This document shows positions 17,098-27,738 of a stretch of 64,000 bases of DNA, in pieces. Numbering within the stretch: position 1 is the first letter of the stretch; the number at the start of each line of letters is the position of its first letter. Where the stretch lies: assembly GCA_050184415.1 (NCBI GenBank), contig JBFXAJ010000008.1:62001-126000 (forward strand), written 5' to 3'. This DNA comes from JADLGL01 sp050184415. GTDB taxonomy: Bacteria; Pseudomonadota; Alphaproteobacteria; Rhizobiales; Kaistiaceae. The notes below the pieces were generated by a model. The model was not told the origin of the DNA. It searched no databases and saw only the letters and a program-made list of their open reading frames with translations. Both the position numbers and the translations under genes were made by a program.

Positions 17098-18123
17098 ATG
17101 TCGGACGTTTTCCGCGAAGTCGATGACGATCTGCGACGCGAACAGCTGAAGCGCCTCTGGCAGCGCTTCGGCAAGTTCATCATCGGCGCGGCCGTCCTCG
17201 TGGTTGTCGGCGTCGCCGTCTCCGTCATCCTGACCTCGATGAGCGAAGGCCGTGCGGCTGCCGATGGCGACCGGTTCTATGCCGCCGTGGCGCTCGAGAA
17301 TGCCGAGGACTATGACGGGGCGCGGGCTGCGTTCACGGCGCTGCGCGCGGACGGCACCACGGGCTACCCGATCCTCGCCGACTTCCACCTTGCCTCCATC
17401 GACGCCGCGACCGGCAATACAGCGGCGGCGGTCGCGGCCTTCGACGCGATCGCGAACAGCACGACCGTCGACCAGGAGCTGCGCGATATCGCGACCATCC
17501 GGGCGGCGATGGTCCTTCTCGATACCGCCACCTACGACCAGATCGCGCCGCGGCTGGCGCCGCTGAACGTCGACGGCAACGCCTTCCGCTACCTCGCGAT
17601 CGAGCTCCTCGCGGTCGCGGCGATCAACGAGGCGCGCTATCAGGACGCCTGGACGCTGATCTCCACCGCGATGAACTTCCAGGACCAGATGTCCCAGCAG
17701 CAGTCGCAACGCTTCGGCGATCTCTTCTCGTTCATGATTTCGCGGGACGATTTCGTGCCGCCGACCGCGGCGACGCCGGCGGCCCCCGCCGCGCCGACCT
17801 TCCAGCCGGGCGTCGCTCCGGCGGCGCCCGCGGCCGAGCCGGCCCCCGCCGCGCCGATGGATCTCCGCGCCCCGGTGCCGACGACCACCGTTCCGGGCGT
17901 TCCGGGCGGGCTCATTCCGGGTCTGGGCGGCGGCGTCGACGTTCCAGCCGCCGGCAATCCGCCGGCCGAGCCGGCTGCGGCGCCGGTGGCGCCCGCCGCC
18001 ACGCCGACGCCCGCGCCGGCCGCGCCCGCGACGATGGCGCCGCCGATCCAGGGTGGCAACATTCCCGGCGTCGGCGCCGGCTTCCAGACGAATCCGGCGC
18101 CCGCACCCGCGCCGGCACCCTAG
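17098..18123 (+). CDS. YfgM-like membrane-anchored TPR protein
   Basis: 341 residues. A short cytoplasmic N terminus (MSDVFREVDDDLRREQLKRLW) leads into a single transmembrane helix at about 27-46, then a helical TPR-like domain to about residue 215. The rest is a long low-complexity Ala/Pro-rich tail, probably disordered. Proteins of this shape directly upstream of der are typical in proteobacteria and relate to the SecYEG-associated YfgM. The start of der follows 8 nt after its stop. The AP-rich tail is unusually long. Confidence 0.8.
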   Translation: MSDVFREVDDDLRREQLKRLWQRFGKFIIGAAVLVVVGVAVSVILTSMSEGRAAADGDRFYAAVALENAEDYDGARAAFTALRADGTTGYPILADFHLASIDAATGNTAAAVAAFDAIANSTTVDQELRDIATIRAAMVLLDTATYDQIAPRLAPLNVDGNAFRYLAIELLAVAAINEARYQDAWTLISTAMNFQDQMSQQQSQRFGDLFSFMISRDDFVPPTAATPAAPAAPTFQPGVAPAAPAAEPAPAAPMDLRAPVPTTTVPGVPGGLIPGLGGGVDVPAAGNPPAEPAAAPVAPAATPTPAPAAPATMAPPIQGGNIPGVGAGFQTNPAPAPAPAP

Positions 18124-18131
18124 GGTCGGCA

Positions 18132-19517
18132 ATGGCCGATCGCTTCGAGGTGGCGCTGATCGGGCGGCCGAACGTCGGGAAGTCGACGCTCTTCAACCGA
18201 CTCGTCGGGCGCCGGCTGGCGCTCGTCGACGACACGCCGGGCGTGACGCGCGATCGCCGCGAAGGCGAGGCCACTCTCGGCGACCTCAGCTTCATCGTGG
18301 TCGACACGGCGGGACTCGAGGAAGCGCCGTCCGGCTCGCTCGCCGGGCGGATGCGGGCCCAGACCGAAGCCGCGATCCGCGCGGCCGACCTGTCCCTTTT
18401 CCTCATTGATGCCCGGACCGGCATCACTCCGGCGGACGAAACCTTTGCCGAGGTGCTCCGCCGCAGCGGCAAGCCCGTCGTCGTCGTCGCCAACAAATCG
18501 GAAGGCCGCGTCGGCGAGGCCGGCGCGATCGAGGCCTATTCGCTCGGTCTCGGCGAGCCGGTCGCGATCTCCGCGGAGCACGGCCATGGCCTTTCGGACC
18601 TTCGCGACGCGCTCGCGGTCCACATGCCGCAGCCGCCTGTCGAAGAGGAAGAGGCCGCGGACGCCGACGGCGAGGCCGAACGCGATCCCGACAAGCCGCT
18701 ACTGGTGGCGATCGTCGGCCGGCCGAATGCCGGCAAGTCTACTCTCATCAATACGCTCATCGGCGAGGACCGCCTGCTCACCGGCCCCGAGGCTGGAATC
18801 ACCCGCGATGCGATCGCGGTCGACTGGATGTTCGGCGGCCGGCGCTACCGGCTCTACGACACTGCCGGCATGCGCCGGAAGGCCAAGGTCCAGGAGAAGC
18901 TCGAGAAGCTCTCCGTCGGCGACGCGCTGCGCGCGATCCGTTTTGCCGAGGTGGTGATCGTCGCGATCGACGCGACCCAGCCCTTCGACAAGCAGGACCT
19001 CCAGATCGCCGATCTCATCGAGCGCGAGGGCCGGGCCGTCGTGATCGCCCTGTGCAAATCGGACCTCGTCGAGGATCGCGACCGGGTGCTGCGCGAGCTC
19101 CGCACCGAGGTCGATCATATCCTGCCGCAGCTTCGCGGTGTCTCGGTAGTGCCGGTGTCCGGCAAGACCGGCCAGGGCATCGACAAGCTGATGGCCGCCG
19201 TGAACCAGACCGAGGTGACCTGGAACCGCCGCGTCCCGACCGCGAAGCTCAACGACTGGCTCGAGCACGCGGTCGGAGAGCATCCGCCGCCCGCCGTATC
19301 CGGCCGGCGCCTCAAGCTGCGCTACATGACGCAGCCCAAGGCGCGGCCACCGACCTTCGTCGTCTTTTCCACCCGGCCCGAGCAAGTGCCGGACGCCTAC
19401 AAGCGCTACCTCGTCAACGGCCTCCGCGACGCCTTCAAACTCGCCGGCGTCCCGATCCGCCTGATGCTGCGCGGCGGCGGCGACAACCCGTTCGCGGGTC
19501 GCGCGAAGCGGCGGTAG
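18132..19517 (+). CDS. der: Ribosome biogenesis GTPase Der (EngA)
   Basis: 461 residues with the tandem GTPase domains unique to Der. Domain 1 has GRPNVGKSTL near the N terminus, DTPGVTRD, DTAG and NKSEG. Domain 2 has GRPNAGKSTLINTL, GITRDAI, DTAGMRRKAKV and, where NKxD is expected, CKSD. The C-terminal KH-like domain ends in GRAKRR. Der is needed for 50S subunit assembly. The CKSD in the second G4 motif is unusual, since the Asn normally supports guanine binding. It is co-transcribed with the upstream TPR gene. Confidence 0.97.
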   Translation: MADRFEVALIGRPNVGKSTLFNRLVGRRLALVDDTPGVTRDRREGEATLGDLSFIVVDTAGLEEAPSGSLAGRMRAQTEAAIRAADLSLFLIDARTGITPADETFAEVLRRSGKPVVVVANKSEGRVGEAGAIEAYSLGLGEPVAISAEHGHGLSDLRDALAVHMPQPPVEEEEAADADGEAERDPDKPLLVAIVGRPNAGKSTLINTLIGEDRLLTGPEAGITRDAIAVDWMFGGRRYRLYDTAGMRRKAKVQEKLEKLSVGDALRAIRFAEVVIVAIDATQPFDKQDLQIADLIEREGRAVVIALCKSDLVEDRDRVLRELRTEVDHILPQLRGVSVVPVSGKTGQGIDKLMAAVNQTEVTWNRRVPTAKLNDWLEHAVGEHPPPAVSGRRLKLRYMTQPKARPPTFVVFSTRPEQVPDAYKRYLVNGLRDAFKLAGVPIRLMLRGGGDNPFAGRAKRR

Positions 19518-19825
19518 GGAAGGCGGCGCGCCCGCCGACGGGCGGCTTGCGAGCGCGGCTGGGCATTGAAGAACCGATGGATCGAGCTCCCCCCTTGAGG
19601 GGGAGCTCGGCTTTCGCGAGGCGTAGCCGATGCGAAACCGTGGGGGTCGCGGGCCATCGTCGGACACGGCGCCGATGGAACGCCCGAGACCCCTTCCGAA
19701 GCTTGCTCCTTGCGGTCGCAAGCTTCCGCCTCTCCTCAAGGGGGAGGCTCGGGAGCGTGTGATAGGGGCTTCGAAACCCGATGGAGGCGCTTCATGGCGG
19801 GACGCGAGACGGGGTCGTCGCAGCG
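19518..19825. repeat. Intergenic repeat mosaic between der and an SDR gene
   Basis: No gene is seen. The stretch holds a strong hairpin at 19584-19608 (10-bp arms GAGCTCCCCC and GGGGGAGCTC, 5-nt loop) and paired arms GAAGCTTG (19698-19705) and CAAGCTTC (19719-19726), followed by a CTCCTCAAGGGGGAG block. The segment around 19698-19732 recurs almost unchanged at 59275-59309, so this is a dispersed intergenic element. The first hairpin could also terminate der. Confidence 0.8.
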
Positions 19826-20557
19826 TTAGCCGAACCCGCGCAGCTTCTCCGCGTGGGCGTCCCAGAGCATGCCGTTCTCGGTGAAGGCCGGCGACAGCAT
19901 TTCGACCATCTTCGGCACGACCGTCTTCGGCTCGGGGACGGTCAGCGGGTCTTCGCCGGGCACGGCCGTCGCCCGCATCCTGGTGCGGAGCCGGCCGGGG
20001 TCGAAGAGGTTGGCGCGGATCGGCGTCTTGGCGACCTCAGCAGCGTAAGTCCGGGCAAGGGCTTCGAGCGCTGCCTTCGACACCGCATAGGGTCCCCAGA
20101 AGGGGCGGCAGTTGCGGGCGGCGCCGGAAGTGACGAAGAGGGCGCGGCCGGCGTCGGACTTGCGGAGGAGGGGATCGAAGGACCGGATCATCCGCCAGTT
20201 GGCGGTGACGTTGATCGCCATCGTCTGGTCCCAGACCTTTACGTCGAGATGGGCGAGCGGCGTGATGAGGCCGAGCTGGCCGGCATTGCCGAGGTAGCCG
20301 TCGAGCCGGCCCCAGCGGGTGAAGATGATGGCGCCGAGCTTGTCGATGGCCGCGCCATCGGTCAGGTCGAGCGGGACGAGGGTCGCCTCGTTGCCGCCGG
20401 CCTTGATGGCGTCGTCGAGCTCCTCGAGCCCGCCGACCGTGCGCGCGACGGCGATGACATGGGCGCCGGCTTCGGCAAGGCCGAGCGCGGCGGCGCGGCC
20501 CAGTCCTCTCGAAGCTCCGGTGACGAGGATGATGCGCCCGGCAAGCGTGCCGGGCAT
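19826..20557 (-). CDS. Short-chain dehydrogenase/reductase downstream of purF
   Basis: 243 residues from ATG 20557, which overlaps the purF stop as TGATG. Rossmann motif TGASRGLG lies at about 13-20, with the NAG segment GYLGNAGQLG, and the active site has Ser in VTSGAA and YAVSK (Tyr/Lys). The coenzyme is probably NADP(H), given the Arg in the glycine loop. It is translationally coupled to purF, an arrangement often seen in alphaproteobacteria, but the substrate is unknown. Confidence 0.9.
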   Translation of the reverse strand: MPGTLAGRIILVTGASRGLGRAAALGLAEAGAHVIAVARTVGGLEELDDAIKAGGNEATLVPLDLTDGAAIDKLGAIIFTRWGRLDGYLGNAGQLGLITPLAHLDVKVWDQTMAINVTANWRMIRSFDPLLRKSDAGRALFVTSGAARNCRPFWGPYAVSKAALEALARTYAAEVAKTPIRANLFDPGRLRTRMRATAVPGEDPLTVPEPKTVVPKMVEMLSPAFTENGMLWDAHAEKLRGFG

Positions 20558-22029
20558 CAGGCCGGCTCGACCAGCATCGGGCTGCCGACGAGGCGGTTGA
20601 GCTCCTCGCGGTCGGTCAGGCGGGTCGGGTAGTCGCCGGTGAAGCAGGCGTCGCAGAACTGCGGCGCGCCGTTGTTCCGCGCGGCTTCGCCGACCGCGCG
20701 GTAGAGGCCGTCGATCGAGATGAAGGCGAGGCTGTCGGCCTTGATGAACTCGGTCATGCGCTGGACCGACATGTGCGAGCCGATCAGCTTCGATTTCTCC
20801 GGCGTGTCGACGCCATAGAAGCAGGAATCCTTGGTCGGCGGGCTCGCGATCCGAAGGTGCACCTCCGTCGCGCCGGCGTCGCGGACCATCTGGACGATCT
20901 TGGACGAGGTCGTGCCGCGGACGATGGAATCGTCGACCAGCACCACGCGCTTGCCCGCGATCACGTCGCGGTTGGCGTTGTGCTTCAGCTTCACGCCCAT
21001 ATGGCGGATCGAGTCGGTCGGCTCGATGAAGGTGCGGCCGACATAGTGGTTGCGGATGATGCCGAGCTCGAAGGGAAGGCCTGCGGTCTCGGCGAAGCCG
21101 ATAGCGGCCGGAACGCCGGAATCGGGGACCGGCACGACGATGTCGGCATCGACCGGGAGCTCCCGCGCAAGCTCGGCGCCGATCTGTTTCCGGACCTCGT
21201 AGACGTTGCGGCCCGACACGCGGGAGTCCGGCCGGGCGAAATAGACGTACTCGAAGATGCAGAAGCGCGAGCGGGTCGGCGCGAAGGGCCGGTGGCTCGT
21301 CAGCCCGTCGGCGGTGATGACCACCATCTCGCCGGGCTCGACGTCGCGGAGATAGGTCGCGCCGATGATGTCGAAGGCGCAGGTCTCGGACGCCAGCACA
21401 TAGGCGCCGTCGAGCTGGCCGAGAAGCAGCGGGCGCACGCCGAGCGGGTCGCGGCAGCCGATCATGTTGTGGCTGGTGAGGCAGACCAGCGAATACGCAC
21501 CCTCGACCTTTTGGAGGCCGTCGACCACGCGGTCGATGAGGCGGAGCTTCCCGCTGGTGGCGATGAGATGGAGGATGACCTCGGTGTCGGAGGTCGACTG
21601 GAAGATCGAGCCGCGGGTCTGGAGCTGGCGCTGCAGCGTCTTGGCGTTGGTCAGGTTGCCGTTGTGGGCGATCGCGAAGCCGCCATCCGAATATTCCGCG
21701 AGGAAGGGCTGGATGTTGCGGCCATTGTTGCCGCCGGCGGTCGAGTAGCGGACATGGCCGATGGCGCGGTCGCCGGCGAGGCGCTGGATGACGGAGGCCT
21801 TCGAGAAATTGTCGCCGACGAGGCCCGAATGGCGCTCGGAGAAGAACTGCCGGCCGTCCGAGGAGACGATGCCTGCGGCTTCCTGGCCGCGATGCTGCAG
21901 CGCGTGGAGGCCGAGGGCGGTGAGCGCGGAGGCGTCGCGGTGGGCGAAGACGCCGAACACGCCGCATTCCTCATGGAGCTCATCGTCCCCCTCGAAAGGG
22001 TGGCTTACGAAATCGTCCATCGTCGTCAC
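20557..22029 (-). CDS. purF: Amidophosphoribosyltransferase (PurF)
   Basis: 490 residues; the first committed step of purine synthesis (PRPP + glutamine to phosphoribosylamine). The N-terminal Ntn glutaminase nucleophile is C22 in EECGVFGVF, so a short propeptide of about 21 residues is removed. The PRPP-binding motif VVLVDDSIVRGTTSSK is near residue 360. ATG 22029 is used; a second in-frame ATG lies three codons on. It lies 31 nt after cvpA, the same pairing as the E. coli cvpA-purF operon. Confidence 0.97.
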   Translation of the reverse strand: MTTMDDFVSHPFEGDDELHEECGVFGVFAHRDASALTALGLHALQHRGQEAAGIVSSDGRQFFSERHSGLVGDNFSKASVIQRLAGDRAIGHVRYSTAGGNNGRNIQPFLAEYSDGGFAIAHNGNLTNAKTLQRQLQTRGSIFQSTSDTEVILHLIATSGKLRLIDRVVDGLQKVEGAYSLVCLTSHNMIGCRDPLGVRPLLLGQLDGAYVLASETCAFDIIGATYLRDVEPGEMVVITADGLTSHRPFAPTRSRFCIFEYVYFARPDSRVSGRNVYEVRKQIGAELARELPVDADIVVPVPDSGVPAAIGFAETAGLPFELGIIRNHYVGRTFIEPTDSIRHMGVKLKHNANRDVIAGKRVVLVDDSIVRGTTSSKIVQMVRDAGATEVHLRIASPPTKDSCFYGVDTPEKSKLIGSHMSVQRMTEFIKADSLAFISIDGLYRAVGEAARNNGAPQFCDACFTGDYPTRLTDREELNRLVGSPMLVEPA

Positions 22030-22060
22030 TCGCGGGTTCGACCGGCCGAAGCCGGGGCGA

Positions 22061-22753
22061 TCACGGAACCGGGGCCGCCGGCGTTACCGGAACCTGGGGC
22101 GCCGGCGTCCCCTGGGGCACCTGCGGCGCCGGTGCGGGCTCGGGGGCGCCGTCGAGCAGCCGGTCGAGCCCCGGCAGATTGTTGCCCGGCTCCTCGGCCG
22201 GCGGCACGGTCTCGGCCGGCGTCGGCGTGTCGTCTTCGTCCGCGCCGCGGAAGCCTTCCATCAGCGTCTCTTCCCAATCCTCCGGCAGGAGAGCGACCAG
22301 CCGGTCCCGAAGATCGGTCAAGAACGGCGTGCTCTGGGCGTTGGCGATCCAAGGCGGCTGATTGAGCGGCACGAGCCAGGTGAAGAACGCAAACGCAATA
22401 ACCACGAGAAGGAGGCCGCGGACAACCCCGAAGAGGAACCCGAACAGCCGGTCGAGAGCACCGATCCGGCTGTCGATGACCGCGTCCGCGATCTTCATTG
22501 TAATGTAGGTAGCGATGATCAGGACGACGATGAAGATGACTGCGACAGAAATGATCGTAGCCAGCGTCACATCTTCGATAGGGCTCGGGTTTATGAGGCC
22601 GAGGAGATACTCGTAGAGGAAGTAGGCTGCGGCCGCCGCCACAACCCAGGAGATGATCGACAGGACCTCGCGGACGAAGCCGCGGACCATCGCGAGGACC
22701 GCCGAGATGAGCACGATCACGATGACGATGAAGTCGAAAAGCGTGAACGACAT
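22061..22753 (-). CDS. cvpA: CvpA family membrane protein
   Basis: 230 residues with four predicted transmembrane helices in the first 150 (FTLFDFIVIVIVLISAVLAM starts helix 1, then glycine-rich helices) and a proline-rich C-terminal tail (PAPAPQVPQG region) that is longer than in E. coli CvpA (162 residues). CvpA is an inner-membrane protein linked to colicin V production, envelope stress and biofilm phenotypes; its molecular role is not settled. It lies directly upstream of purF. Confidence 0.9.
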   Translation of the reverse strand: MSFTLFDFIVIVIVLISAVLAMVRGFVREVLSIISWVVAAAAAYFLYEYLLGLINPSPIEDVTLATIISVAVIFIVVLIIATYITMKIADAVIDSRIGALDRLFGFLFGVVRGLLLVVIAFAFFTWLVPLNQPPWIANAQSTPFLTDLRDRLVALLPEDWEETLMEGFRGADEDDTPTPAETVPPAEEPGNNLPGLDRLLDGAPEPAPAPQVPQGTPAPQVPVTPAAPVP

Positions 22754-22855
22754 CTATGGTCTCGGGGAGTTCGCCGAACCCTGGCGCGAAGAGAAGCGGC
22801 ACCCCTAACACGATTCTGGCGGCGCGTCGCGGCGCGGCGCGGTTTTCCGACCGAA

Positions 22856-24238
22856 TCAGCCGTTCCGTGACGCGATGGCCGCAGCGAGCGCCGAAAGGTC
22901 GTCGATGAACGTCACCCCGATCCCGCCGGCATCGACCGCGGCGGCCCCGGCGCTCGGGACCGTCGCGCTCCGGAATCCGAGCCGCCCGGCCTCGCGAAGC
23001 CGAACGCCCGCCTGCGTTACCGGCCGCAGCGCGCCGGAAAGGCTCACCTCGCCGAAATAGACGCTGTCGGTCGGCGTCGGCCTCCCGGTGAGCGACGAGA
23101 TCAGCGCCGCGGCGACCGCGAGATCCGCCGCAGGCTCCGAGATGCGGAGCCCCCCTGCGACATTGAGGTAGATGTCGGCGCCGCCGAATTTAATGCCGCA
23201 GCGCGCTTCGAGGACGGCCGTGACCATCGCGAGCCGTGCCGGGTCCCAGCCGACCACCGCACGCCGCGGCGTGCCGAGCGAGGAGGCGGCGACGAGGGCC
23301 TGGATCTCGCACAGCAGCGGCCGCGTCCCCTCGATGCCGGCAAACACGGCGGAGCCGGGGGTCGCGAGGTTGCGCTCCGACAGGAACAGCTCGGAGGGGT
23401 TGGAGATCTCGGCGAGGCCGCTGCCCTGCATCTCGAAGACGCCGATCTCGTCCGTCGGGCCGAAGCGGTTCTTGCTGGCCCGGAGGATGCGGAACTGGTG
23501 CCCGCCTTCGCCCTCGAAGGTAAGGACGGCATCCACCATGTGCTCGACGGTGCGCGGCCCGGCGATCTGGCCGTCCTTCGTCACATGGCCGACGAGACAG
23601 ACCGCGGTGCCGGTCTGTTTGGCGAAGCGGATCACGGCCTGGGCCGAGGCACGCACCTGGGTGACCGTGCCGGGCGCGGATTCGGCTGCCGCCGTCCACA
23701 GGGTCTGTATCGAATCGAGGACGACGAAATCGATCCGCGGACCGGCGAGGAGGGTGGCGAGGATGTCCTCAATCCCGGTTTCCGCGGCAAGCACCACCGG
23801 CGCGTCCTGGAGCCCGAGCCGCGACGCGCGGAGCCGGACCTGCGCCACAGCCTCCTCGCCGGAGATGTAGACGACGCGCGCGCCGCGCCGGGCTAGCGCG
23901 GCGCAGGCCTGCAGCAGCAGTGTCGATTTCCCGATGCCGGGATCGCCGCCGACGAGGAGCGCCGATCCGGTCACGAACCCGCCGCCGGTGACGCGGTCGA
24001 GCTCGCGGATGCCTGAGGTGAGCCGCGGCGGCTCCGGCGTCTCCCCCTTCAGCGGCTCGAGGTCGATGATCCGGCCGCGCACGCCGGGCACGACGACGCC
24101 CGCCGCCCGGCTCGCATTGCTGGCGGCCGCCTCCTCGATGACGCTGTTCCACTCGCCGCAGGATTCGCATTTTCCCTGCCAGCGATGGCTGACCGAGCCG
24201 CAGTTCTGGCAGACATACTGGATGCGGGCGCGCGCCAT
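22856..24238 (-). CDS. radA: DNA repair protein RadA
   Basis: 460 residues from ATG 24238 (MARARIQYVCQNCG). A longer open frame upstream lacks family similarity. It has an N-terminal C4 zinc finger (CQNCG ... CESCGEW), a RecA-like ATPase with Walker A GGDPGIGKSTLL, the RadA-specific KNRFG motif, and a C-terminal Lon-protease-like domain without protease activity. RadA drives branch migration during recombination repair. It sits between alr and cvpA on the same strand. Confidence 0.97.
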   Translation of the reverse strand: MARARIQYVCQNCGSVSHRWQGKCESCGEWNSVIEEAAASNASRAAGVVVPGVRGRIIDLEPLKGETPEPPRLTSGIRELDRVTGGGFVTGSALLVGGDPGIGKSTLLLQACAALARRGARVVYISGEEAVAQVRLRASRLGLQDAPVVLAAETGIEDILATLLAGPRIDFVVLDSIQTLWTAAAESAPGTVTQVRASAQAVIRFAKQTGTAVCLVGHVTKDGQIAGPRTVEHMVDAVLTFEGEGGHQFRILRASKNRFGPTDEIGVFEMQGSGLAEISNPSELFLSERNLATPGSAVFAGIEGTRPLLCEIQALVAASSLGTPRRAVVGWDPARLAMVTAVLEARCGIKFGGADIYLNVAGGLRISEPAADLAVAAALISSLTGRPTPTDSVYFGEVSLSGALRPVTQAGVRLREAGRLGFRSATVPSAGAAAVDAGGIGVTFIDDLSALAAAIASRNG

Positions 24239-24388
24239 GGAATCCCTCCGTCGAGTGGAGGTTAGCGTAGCGCAGGGATGAGAACAAGAAGCGAACGAAG
24301 ATCGGGGGGCCGGCCATGACGAACGTGGGGCCGTCGTGACGTGGGTATGCGGATGGTCAGTAGGTGAAGCGCCCGGCACGACTCGAGG

Positions 24389-25504
24389 TCAGCCACCCAC
24401 ATACCTCCGCTCGGCCCGTCGGCTGAGCTGGGTCAGCAACTCGTACGAGATCGTGCCCGCGCGCTCCGCCACCGCGTCGACCGGCATGTGGCGGCCGAAG
24501 AGTTCGACGAAGTCGCCGCGCTCGACATTCGGGATGTCGGTGACGTCGATCACCACGAGGTCCATCGAGACGCGGCCGACCAGGGGCGCGATGCGGCCGC
24601 GGACGAAGATCTGCGCACCGCGCCGGGCGTCCGAGGAGCTGGCGCCGCGGTGGTAGCCGTCGGCGTAGCCGATCCCGACCGTGGCGAGACGCGAGCGGCG
24701 GCGGACCCGCTCCGTAGCGCCGTAGCCGACCGGCTCGCCATGCGGGACGTCGCGGACGAGAAGGACGCGCGCCTCGGCGGTCACGACCGGACGGAGCGCC
24801 GGCTTCGCCAGGTCGCCGCGGCCGCCATAGAGCATGATGCCGGGCCGGGTCAGGTCGAAATGATATTCTGGGCCGAGCTGGATGCCGGCGGAGTTGGCGA
24901 GCGAGGAGCGGACGCCGGGGAAGGCGTCGCGGATGTCGAGGAAGCGTCGGAGCTGCGTCGGGCTGAGCGGATGGCTCGGTGTATCGGCGCAGGCGAGGTG
25001 ACTCATCAGGAGCGCCGGGCCGATCAGCGCTCTGAGCCCGCGCTCGGCGCCGATGGCGGCGGCATCTGCCACGGATAGGCCGAGGCGGTTCATCCCGGTG
25101 TCGACGTGGATCGCGGCGTCACCCGCGCCGCCATTCCGGCGGAACGCGACCCACTCCTCGATCTCCGGGCGTGAGCCGAGAACGGGACGAAGCTGCATCT
25201 CCGCGAGCCGCGCCGCGCCGCCGGGCGGCAGGCCGTCGAGGATGTAGAGGGTCGTTTCGGGCAGCACCTTGCGGGCGGTGATGCCTTCGTCGGGCGTCGC
25301 GACAAAGAAGGTGCGGCACCCGGCGGCGGCGAGGGTCCGCAGCGCCGGCTCGACGCCGATGCCGTAGGCGTCCGCCTTCACCACCGCGGCGGTCTCGGCG
25401 CCCGGCGCCATCGCCGCAAGGCTCCGCCAGTTGGCGGCGAGCGCGCCGAGGTCGACCGTCACCCGGGCATGGGCGAGCGAGCCGCTATCAGCCATGGCTT
25501 CCAT
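24389..25504 (-). CDS. alr: Alanine racemase
   Basis: 371 residues from ATG 25504 (ATG 25495 is also possible). This PLP enzyme interconverts L- and D-alanine for peptidoglycan. The PLP lysine is K43 in AAVVKADAYGIG and the second catalytic base is Tyr280 in GIGYADGYHRG. The TIM-barrel and C-terminal beta domain are both present at normal length. Its neighbourhood (dnaB upstream, radA downstream) is a common alphaproteobacterial order. Confidence 0.97.
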   Translation of the reverse strand: MEAMADSGSLAHARVTVDLGALAANWRSLAAMAPGAETAAVVKADAYGIGVEPALRTLAAAGCRTFFVATPDEGITARKVLPETTLYILDGLPPGGAARLAEMQLRPVLGSRPEIEEWVAFRRNGGAGDAAIHVDTGMNRLGLSVADAAAIGAERGLRALIGPALLMSHLACADTPSHPLSPTQLRRFLDIRDAFPGVRSSLANSAGIQLGPEYHFDLTRPGIMLYGGRGDLAKPALRPVVTAEARVLLVRDVPHGEPVGYGATERVRRRSRLATVGIGYADGYHRGASSSDARRGAQIFVRGRIAPLVGRVSMDLVVIDVTDIPNVERGDFVELFGRHMPVDAVAERAGTISYELLTQLSRRAERRYVGG

Positions 25505-25569
25505 CGCGAAAGCCTAGCTGATTCCTGTGGCAACCGATCGTGCGGCCGGGACGCGGGAGCGCCGGGGCG

Positions 25570-26136
25570 TCACAGGCAGGGTTCGATGCCCGCCTGAAGC
25601 GGCGCTTCCAGCGTCGGGTCAGCGGTCACCAGGGCGTCGAGGGCGTCCTCGAAATCGGCACCGGGCGCGATCGCCGACTGGAACAGGAAAGCCTTGGCAT
25701 TGCCGGACAGCGGATTGATGGCGTCCATCACGCAAAATGCAGCCGCGCGCTGCGCGTCATAGCCGGCCGCCGCTTCCTCGGCCTGGACCCAGGCCCAGAT
25801 CGCGCCGCCCACCAGCATCGTCTCCACGCATTGCTGGAACGGCACGTTGATTCGCTCGTAGGCCCGCAGGTCGGTGAGCTCGAGGTCGTCAAGGACGGGC
25901 CTGATGGCACCGATGGCGATGAAGCGCTGCTTCATGGTGTCCGGCATCGCGAGGACCACCGGCGTCGCGCAGGCGATGCCATAGGCCTGGACTTCCGGAG
26001 CGACGCCGCGCGCCTCCAGCATGGCCCAATTGGTGACGAGCGCCGCAAGTTGCTCGTCGACGGTCTGGGCGGGCGCGGGGGTAGCGACCACTGCGAATGA
26101 GACGGCGGCGACGGCTGCAAGGCGGCGGATCGGCAT
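25570..26136 (-). CDS. Secreted hypothetical protein between dnaB and alr
   Basis: 188 residues. A signal peptide is clear (MPIRRLAAVAAVSFAVVATPAPA, cleavage likely after APA or PAQ), so it is periplasmic. The mature part is mostly helical with four cysteines (in IACATP, QQCVE, FCVMD and the terminal EPCL) that could make two disulphides. I do not recognise a family. Codon use is like the neighbours and it lies on the same strand as alr and dnaB, so it looks like a genuine chromosomal gene, but nothing indicates its role. Confidence 0.75.
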   Translation of the reverse strand: MPIRRLAAVAAVSFAVVATPAPAQTVDEQLAALVTNWAMLEARGVAPEVQAYGIACATPVVLAMPDTMKQRFIAIGAIRPVLDDLELTDLRAYERINVPFQQCVETMLVGGAIWAWVQAEEAAAGYDAQRAAAFCVMDAINPLSGNAKAFLFQSAIAPGADFEDALDALVTADPTLEAPLQAGIEPCL

Positions 26137-26247
26137 TCTCGTTCTCCCGGGCGGCTCGATGGGCTACGGCCTGGCGGGGTGTCATACGACGAGATGGTGG
26201 TCATGGTCCAAGCGCGTCCGGGGCCAGCCCGACGCCGCCGCGATCCA

Positions 26248-27738
<1,491 letters not shown>

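Noticed and set aside
16051..18132. A 693-codon minus-strand frame across panB and the TPR gene
   Set aside because: It is a low-complexity Arg/Gly/His/Asp sequence opposite two well-identified genes.
20558..21967. N-terminal extension of the SDR gene through purF (713 codons in all)
   Set aside because: The extension is purF read out of frame; the SDR starts at the TGATG overlap at 20557.
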